Of a DNA stretch of 9,125 bases, positions 5,580 through 9,125 are shown piece by piece; the first letter of the stretch is position 1; each line of letters starts with the position of its first letter. Source of the DNA: Deltaproteobacteria bacterium (GTDB taxonomy: Bacteria > Myxococcota_A > Polyangia > Haliangiales > Haliangiaceae); NCBI GenBank assembly GCA_013696695.1, contig JACCYD010000110.1, positions 1 to 9,125 on the forward strand. Reading direction: 5' to 3'. A model generated the notes under the pieces. That model ran no database searches. It saw nothing but the letters and a program-made list of their open reading frames with translations, and was not told the origin of the DNA. Both the position numbers and the translations under genes were made by a program.

Positions 5580-6365
5580 GTGCGCTGGGATAACCCGCTC
5601 GTGCTCGTGGTTGCCGGCACGGCCGCGATCCATCTCATCGTGCTGGTGTTCGTCGACGCGATGATCGTGACGCACCCGATCGAGATCAAACCGCCGGCAC
5701 CGCGGATCGAGATGATCGAGGTCAAGGTCGATCCGCCACCGATCATCAAGCCAGCCGCCGCACCGATCCAGCAGCCTCGCACCGAGGAGCGACCACCCCC
5801 CAAGGATGCGCCGCGCGTTCGCACCCGGGTGGTCGAGCCGCGCCCCGAACAGCCGCCTCCCCAGCAGCAGCAGCGGCCCGACCCTCAGTCGGGGGGCGAT
5901 CCCGTGGTCGCGATGCCCGACATCGCCCCCTCGGCCACAGGGACGGTCCCCGTCGCCACCGGCAAGCGCACGACCGGCCACATCGGTCGCGGCGGGTCTG
6001 GAGGTGGGACCGGCGCAGGCTCGGGCGCAGGCTCCGCGGATCCACCGCCTCCACCTCCGGTGTCGATCGCCACCATCAAGACCCGGGCCTTGCCGAGGGG
6101 CGATTTCGGCTACATCGACGCAGGCAAAGACTACCCGGCGGCGGCCCGCCAGCTCGGCATCGAGGGGCCCATCCGGGTGAAACTCGTAGTGGACGCCAGG
6201 GGCAAGGTGACCTCGGCAACCCTGCTGAACAAGCTCGGGCACGGGCTCGACGAGCTCGCGGCAGCGCGCGCGTTAAAGATCGAGTTCGACCCGGCCAAGG
6301 ACACCGACGACAAGCCGGTCACCTCGGTCGTGATCTGGACGTTCAACATGACCCTGCCGAAGTAG
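5580..6365 (+). CDS. TonB-family energy transducer
   Basis: The 261-residue protein has the full TonB plan: a membrane anchor at about residues 7-30 (NPLVLVVAGTAAIHLIVLVF), a long Pro/Gln/Gly-rich periplasmic region (38-160, with QPPPQQQQRP, a Gly/Ser run and a six-proline block) and a TonB C-terminal domain at 184-258 (YPAAARQLGIEGPIRVKLVV ... VVIWTFNMTLP). His18 with Thr14 matches the S/T-x3-H pattern of the TonB anchor helix that contacts the ExbB-ExbD motor. It should carry energy to an outer-membrane partner. The GTG at 5580 is preferred: it puts the anchor at the N-terminus and has TACGCT 8 nt upstream, while the GTG at 5526 would add 18 polar residues (MARCRAEHGGRS...). The gap after exbD is 70 bp. 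No TonB-dependent receptor is in view; the next gene is an OmpA protein. Confidence 0.9.
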   Translation: MRWDNPLVLVVAGTAAIHLIVLVFVDAMIVTHPIEIKPPAPRIEMIEVKVDPPPIIKPAAAPIQQPRTEERPPPKDAPRVRTRVVEPRPEQPPPQQQQRPDPQSGGDPVVAMPDIAPSATGTVPVATGKRTTGHIGRGGSGGGTGAGSGAGSADPPPPPPVSIATIKTRALPRGDFGYIDAGKDYPAAARQLGIEGPIRVKLVVDARGKVTSATLLNKLGHGLDELAAARALKIEFDPAKDTDDKPVTSVVIWTFNMTLPK

Positions 6366-6388
6366 GCGCCTTCCACTGAACAGGGGTA

Positions 6389-6405
6389 GCCGAGATTGTC
6401 TCGGC
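6389..6405 (+). terminator. Perfect hairpin between tonB-like and ompA-like genes
   Basis: GCCGAGA (6389-6395) and TCTCGGC (6399-6405) form a perfect 7-bp stem with a 3-nt TTG loop, 24 bp after the TonB stop and 46 bp before the OmpA start. No T-run follows (CGGTCGCTTTC), so it is at best a weak terminator or attenuator; an operator for the OmpA promoter is also possible. Confidence 0.35.
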
Positions 6406-6436
6406 CGGTCGCTTTCGGGGTGGTCGGGAACGAGCG

Positions 6437-6442
6437 TATGAT
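6437..6442 (+). promoter_or_regulatory. Putative -10 box of the ompA-like gene
   Basis: TATGAT ends 8 nt before the ATG at 6451 and differs from the TATAAT consensus by one base. With a start of transcription about 7 nt downstream the message would be leaderless, and no Shine-Dalgarno is present. It suggests the outer membrane protein has its own promoter. The -35 region holds nothing convincing. Confidence 0.45.
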
Positions 6443-6450
6443 TCGAGCCA

Positions 6451-8871
6451 ATGCGCAATGAATGGCGGATCAGCGCCCTTACGCTCGGTGTCGCTCTCGC
6501 GGCATTTCCGAGCACGGTGTTCGCCCAACAAGCACCGCCGTTCGATTCGGCGATCGACGTCCAGACGTTCGAGTACGCGATCGGCCCCAAGACCTTCTTC
6601 ACCGTCGCGGACGCGGATGTCGCCGACAAGAAGCAGCTCTCGGTCGATGCGTTGTTCACGTATCTGACAAAGCCGTTCAAGGTCTTCAACGTCACGCCCG
6701 ATGACATGGTCGGCACCGAGCGTGTCACCGTGGTCGAGTCGCTCGTAGCTGCGCAGCTGACCGCGGCGTACGGCATCACCGACAAGATCCACATCGGCGC
6801 GAGGCTGCCGCTGATCTTCTCGCTCAACGGCGACGGGCTCGATCCGTCGACCGGCATGGCGGCGATGGGCGGGCTCTCGGTGACCGGCCTCGGCGACTTG
6901 CTCGTCGAGGGCAAGATGCGCCTCTACCGGCAGAACAAGGTGCGAGCCGCCGCGATGGCGGGCGTCACGATCCCGACGAGCTTCGGCAGCGATGGCTCGC
7001 AGTTCATCGGCGACAACCTGCCCACCGCACGCATCGGGTTCGCGCTCCAGCTCGATCCGAGCTCGAGGTTCTCGGTCGGCACCAACGTCGGCTTCCACCT
7101 TCGCAAGCCGCGCACGATCTACGACAGCACGATCGGCCCGCAGTTCGTGTGGGGCGTTGCCGCTGCCGGTCGCGTGACCGAGCGCTTCAGCCTGATCGGC
7201 GAGGCGTACGGTCGCACGGCGTTCGATTTCTCCAGCCTCGACGCGGCACCTCTCGAGCTCGAGGGTGGCTTGCGCGTGTTCGTCACCAACGCCGTCGCGG
7301 TGGTGGTCGGCGGTGGCGCCGGAGTGGTCAAGGGCATCGGATCGCCGGAAGCACGGTTCTTCGTGTCGCTCGGCTATTCGCCCGACGTCCGGGACTCCGA
7401 CGGTGATGGCGTTCCGAACTCGCGCGACAAGTGCCTCCTGGTGGCCGAAGACAAGGATGGCATCGAGGACGACGACGGCTGTCCCGACGATGACAACGAC
7501 GGCGATCGCCGCCCCGATGACACCGACAAGTGCCCGACCCAGGCCGAAGACCTCGACGGCTTCGAGGACGACGATGGCTGCCCCGAGCTCGACAACGACA
7601 AGGACACGTTCGCGGATCTCCAGGACAAGTGCCCGAACGACGCCGAGGACGGCAAGGAACCGGCTCCGAAGGACGGCTGCCCGGCGAGCAAGCGCGACAC
7701 CGACGGCGACGGCATCAACGATGCGCTCGACAAGTGTCCGACCGAAGAAGAGGACATGGACTCGTTCCAGGACGACGACGGCTGTCCCGAGCCGGATAAC
7801 GACAACGACGGCGTGCTCGACGCGTCGGACAAGTGCAACACCTGCCCCGAGGATCGCGACAGCTTCCAGGACGAGGACGGCTGCCCGGATCTCGACAACG
7901 ACAAGGACGGCATCGCCGACACCGCCGACGCCTGCCCGATGCAGCCAGAGACCGTCAATGGCGTCAAGGACGACGATGGCTGCCCCGACACCGGTGGCGT
8001 CACCGTCGCCAAGCTCGACGGCGATCGCCTCGTGATGGACAAGATGCCGACGATGGTTCGCGGCGTGTTGACCGCCTCGGGCGCGGTGGTCGTCGATCAG
8101 GTCGCGCGCGTGATGATCGCGCACGACGAGGTCACCAAGTGGGTGGTCGCGCTCGCGCAGCCGAAGGCAGCAGACGCCACCGTGCTCGCCGGCCTCGTCA
8201 AGGCGCGGCTCGTCGCGAAGGGCGTGCCCGAGGATCGCATCCAGGTGATCGGCGCAGCCGGTCAGCCCAAGATCGGTGGCGTCGTGCAGGAGCGCGGCGA
8301 AGTCGATGTCGCGAAGACGTGCGCCGCCTCGGCGAAGGCGCCCGTCGCACCGCTCGCCAGCGATGGCGACAAGGACGACGACGACATCCCGGACTCGGTC
8401 GACAAGTGCGTCGATCAGCCCGAGACGCTCAACGGCTACATCGACGACGACGGTTGCCCCGACAGCGTGCCGGTCGAGCTCCAGAAGTTCTCCGGCTCGG
8501 TTGCCGGCGTCAACTTCAAGAGCGGCTCGGCGGAGCTGCTGCCGGTGTCGCTCAAGGTTCTCGATGACGCCGTCAAGGCGCTCTCCAATGCGCCGACGAT
8601 CCGCATCGAGATCCAGGGCCACACCGACGATGCTCCGCTCGGCAAGGGCGGCAAGTTCGCGGACAACACCGCGCTGTCGCAAGCGCGTGCCGAGTCCGTG
8701 CGTGACTACCTGGTCAGCAAGGGCCTCGACGCATCGCGGATGACCGCGAAGGGCTACGGCGAGACCAAGCCGTCGGTGCAGTTCAAGGATCTCAAGGGTG
8801 CGGCGCTCAACAACGCGCGCATCAAGAACCGCCGCGTCGAGTTCAAGCTCGGCGAAGCGCCGAAGCCCTAG
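6451..8871 (+). CDS. Outer membrane protein: beta-barrel + TSP3 repeats + OmpA peptidoglycan-binding domain
   Basis: This 806-residue exported protein probably links the outer membrane to the cell wall. Residues 1-25 are a signal peptide (cleavage after VFA, before QQAPP). About 30-310 alternate like a beta-barrel, ending ARFFVSLGYSPD. Residues 315-513 hold six thrombospondin type-3 units of 33-35 residues, each with Ca2+-binding DxDxDG-type acid runs and two cysteines 16 apart. About 517-621 resemble an OmpA domain that has lost its key residues. A seventh TSP3 unit (636-671) leads to a complete OmpA C-terminal domain (682-799) with Asp726 (GHTDD), Arg746 (LSQARAESV) and NRRVEF, the peptidoglycan-binding set. 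The ATG at 6451 starts a complete signal peptide and has TATGAT just upstream. It follows the TonB-like gene by 85 bp and may be its physical partner or, like Pal, the wall anchor of the motor complex. Its stop overlaps that of the convergent phosphatase gene. Confidence 0.93.
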   Translation: MRNEWRISALTLGVALAAFPSTVFAQQAPPFDSAIDVQTFEYAIGPKTFFTVADADVADKKQLSVDALFTYLTKPFKVFNVTPDDMVGTERVTVVESLVAAQLTAAYGITDKIHIGARLPLIFSLNGDGLDPSTGMAAMGGLSVTGLGDLLVEGKMRLYRQNKVRAAAMAGVTIPTSFGSDGSQFIGDNLPTARIGFALQLDPSSRFSVGTNVGFHLRKPRTIYDSTIGPQFVWGVAAAGRVTERFSLIGEAYGRTAFDFSSLDAAPLELEGGLRVFVTNAVAVVVGGGAGVVKGIGSPEARFFVSLGYSPDVRDSDGDGVPNSRDKCLLVAEDKDGIEDDDGCPDDDNDGDRRPDDTDKCPTQAEDLDGFEDDDGCPELDNDKDTFADLQDKCPNDAEDGKEPAPKDGCPASKRDTDGDGINDALDKCPTEEEDMDSFQDDDGCPEPDNDNDGVLDASDKCNTCPEDRDSFQDEDGCPDLDNDKDGIADTADACPMQPETVNGVKDDDGCPDTGGVTVAKLDGDRLVMDKMPTMVRGVLTASGAVVVDQVARVMIAHDEVTKWVVALAQPKAADATVLAGLVKARLVAKGVPEDRIQVIGAAGQPKIGGVVQERGEVDVAKTCAASAKAPVAPLASDGDKDDDDIPDSVDKCVDQPETLNGYIDDDGCPDSVPVELQKFSGSVAGVNFKSGSAELLPVSLKVLDDAVKALSNAPTIRIEIQGHTDDAPLGKGGKFADNTALSQARAESVRDYLVSKGLDASRMTAKGYGETKPSVQFKDLKGAALNNARIKNRRVEFKLGEAPKP
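7393..7989 (+). repeat. Six tandem thrombospondin type-3 coding repeats
   Basis: Units of 33, 33, 35, 33, 33 and about 33 codons encode the pattern D-x-D-x-D ... DKCP ... EDDDGCP. Cysteine pairs are at residues 328/344, 361/377, 394/410, 429/445, 462/478 and 495/511, each exactly 16 apart. Unit five has an additional Cys465 (KCNTCPEDRD). Such repeats bind calcium and form a rigid stalk. A seventh, separate unit lies at 8356-8463 (Cys653/669). Confidence 0.9.
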
Positions 8872-9125
8872 CGAGTACCGCGGAGGACCTTCGGGGGCGC
8901 ATCGGGTGACAGCTCGAGCACCTCGATCGGTCCGCCGTAGAGCTTCGCGAGCCCGACGTCGATCCGCCAGATCGTGTCGTCGCAGACGCCGTTGATGCCC
9001 TTCTGCTGCACCGTGTGGCCGACGACCTGGCGCTTGACGCCGAGTTTGGCGAGCGTCGCCTTCGCCGCGGTGCAATCGACCGGATCGACACCGTAGGCGC
9101 GCGTCCACACCGGGCTCTCGTCGGA
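8868..9125 (-). CDS. C-terminal end of a calcineurin-like metallophosphoesterase (partial)
   Basis: The last 85 residues and the TAG stop are visible; the gene begins beyond the right edge. The segment starts SDESPVWTRAYGVDP, then has LGVKRQVVGHTVQQKGI, CDDTIWRIDVG and YGGPIEVLEL. This is the usual end of bacterial calcineurin-like (PPP-type, Shewanella-like) phosphatases, where the GHT motif (residues 36-38 here) supplies a metal-binding histidine and the IWRIDVG strand closes the core. It likely removes phosphate from proteins or small substrates using two metal ions; substrate unknown. The N-terminal metal motifs (GDxHG, GDxxDRG, GNHE) lie outside the window. The last residues (PDAPPKVLRGTR) are a short tail. 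The gene is convergent with the OmpA gene, sharing a CTAG at 8868-8871 as overlapping stop codons. Confidence 0.8.
   Translation of the reverse strand, partial: SDESPVWTRAYGVDPVDCTAAKATLAKLGVKRQVVGHTVQQKGINGVCDDTIWRIDVGLAKLYGGPIEVLELSPDAPPKVLRGTR

Noticed and set aside
7393..7989. Tandem repeats as a possible CRISPR or satellite array
   Set aside because: The periodicity is in codons and encodes TSP3 units with fixed cysteine spacing; there are no identical repeats with unique spacers.
6343..9108. A 921-codon open frame on the minus strand
   Set aside because: It lies antisense to the OmpA gene, which has a signal peptide, TSP3 repeats and a full OmpA domain. The antisense product is Arg/Val/Ala-rich with no domain, and long antisense frames are usual in GC-rich DNA. 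It also runs into the phosphatase gene in another frame.

Overview
The window is GC-rich, densely coded DNA, probably from a Myxococcota-type (deltaproteobacterial) genome, with the Haliangiales/Kofleriaceae as a plausible home. This is inferred from strong G/C third positions, several lipoproteins, a TonB-type motor beside a thrombospondin-type-3/OmpA outer membrane protein, and a solitary four-helix-bundle (S23/IVP) gene. Without a database search the taxon is an inference. I see no tRNA, rRNA, CRISPR array or recognisable transposase.

Layout, left to right. Positions 3-131 are the tail of a TPR/YbgF-like protein. Positions 273-1600 hold a two-gene unit: a six-repeat TPR protein, then, after 2 nt, a lipoprotein FKBP-type peptidyl-prolyl isomerase. 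Positions about 1660-2174 hold a compact element: a 111-residue four-helix-bundle protein of the 23S rRNA intervening-sequence protein family, framed by two long inverted-repeat arms. chaN (minus) and truD (plus) follow back to back with only 41 bp between their start codons. Positions 4392-8871 carry four plus-strand genes: ExbB/TolQ, ExbD/TolR, a TonB-like protein and a large OmpA protein. The window closes with the C-terminal end of a minus-strand calcineurin-like metallophosphoesterase whose stop codon overlaps that of the OmpA gene.

How the genes fit together. ExbB, ExbD and TonB form a proton-driven inner-membrane motor with a periplasm-spanning arm. The OmpA protein ends in a peptidoglycan-binding domain, so the set could couple the inner membrane, cell wall and outer membrane in a Ton- or Tol-Pal-like way. 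The TPR proteins and the FKBP and ChaN lipoproteins are also likely envelope-linked, while TruD is a housekeeping tRNA pseudouridine synthase.

The most interesting item is the inverted-repeat-framed four-helix-bundle gene. Its arms (54 and 53 bp at their best-matched core) could form a long RNA stem around the gene, the same architecture as the rRNA intervening sequences in which this protein family was first seen, but here it lies between protein genes. Other points: an OmpA-like domain that has apparently lost its peptidoglycan-binding residues inside the big OmpA protein, an unpaired extra cysteine in its TSP3 array, a His/Pro-rich insert in ChaN, and -10-like hexamers 6-9 nt before several start codons that suggest leaderless transcripts.
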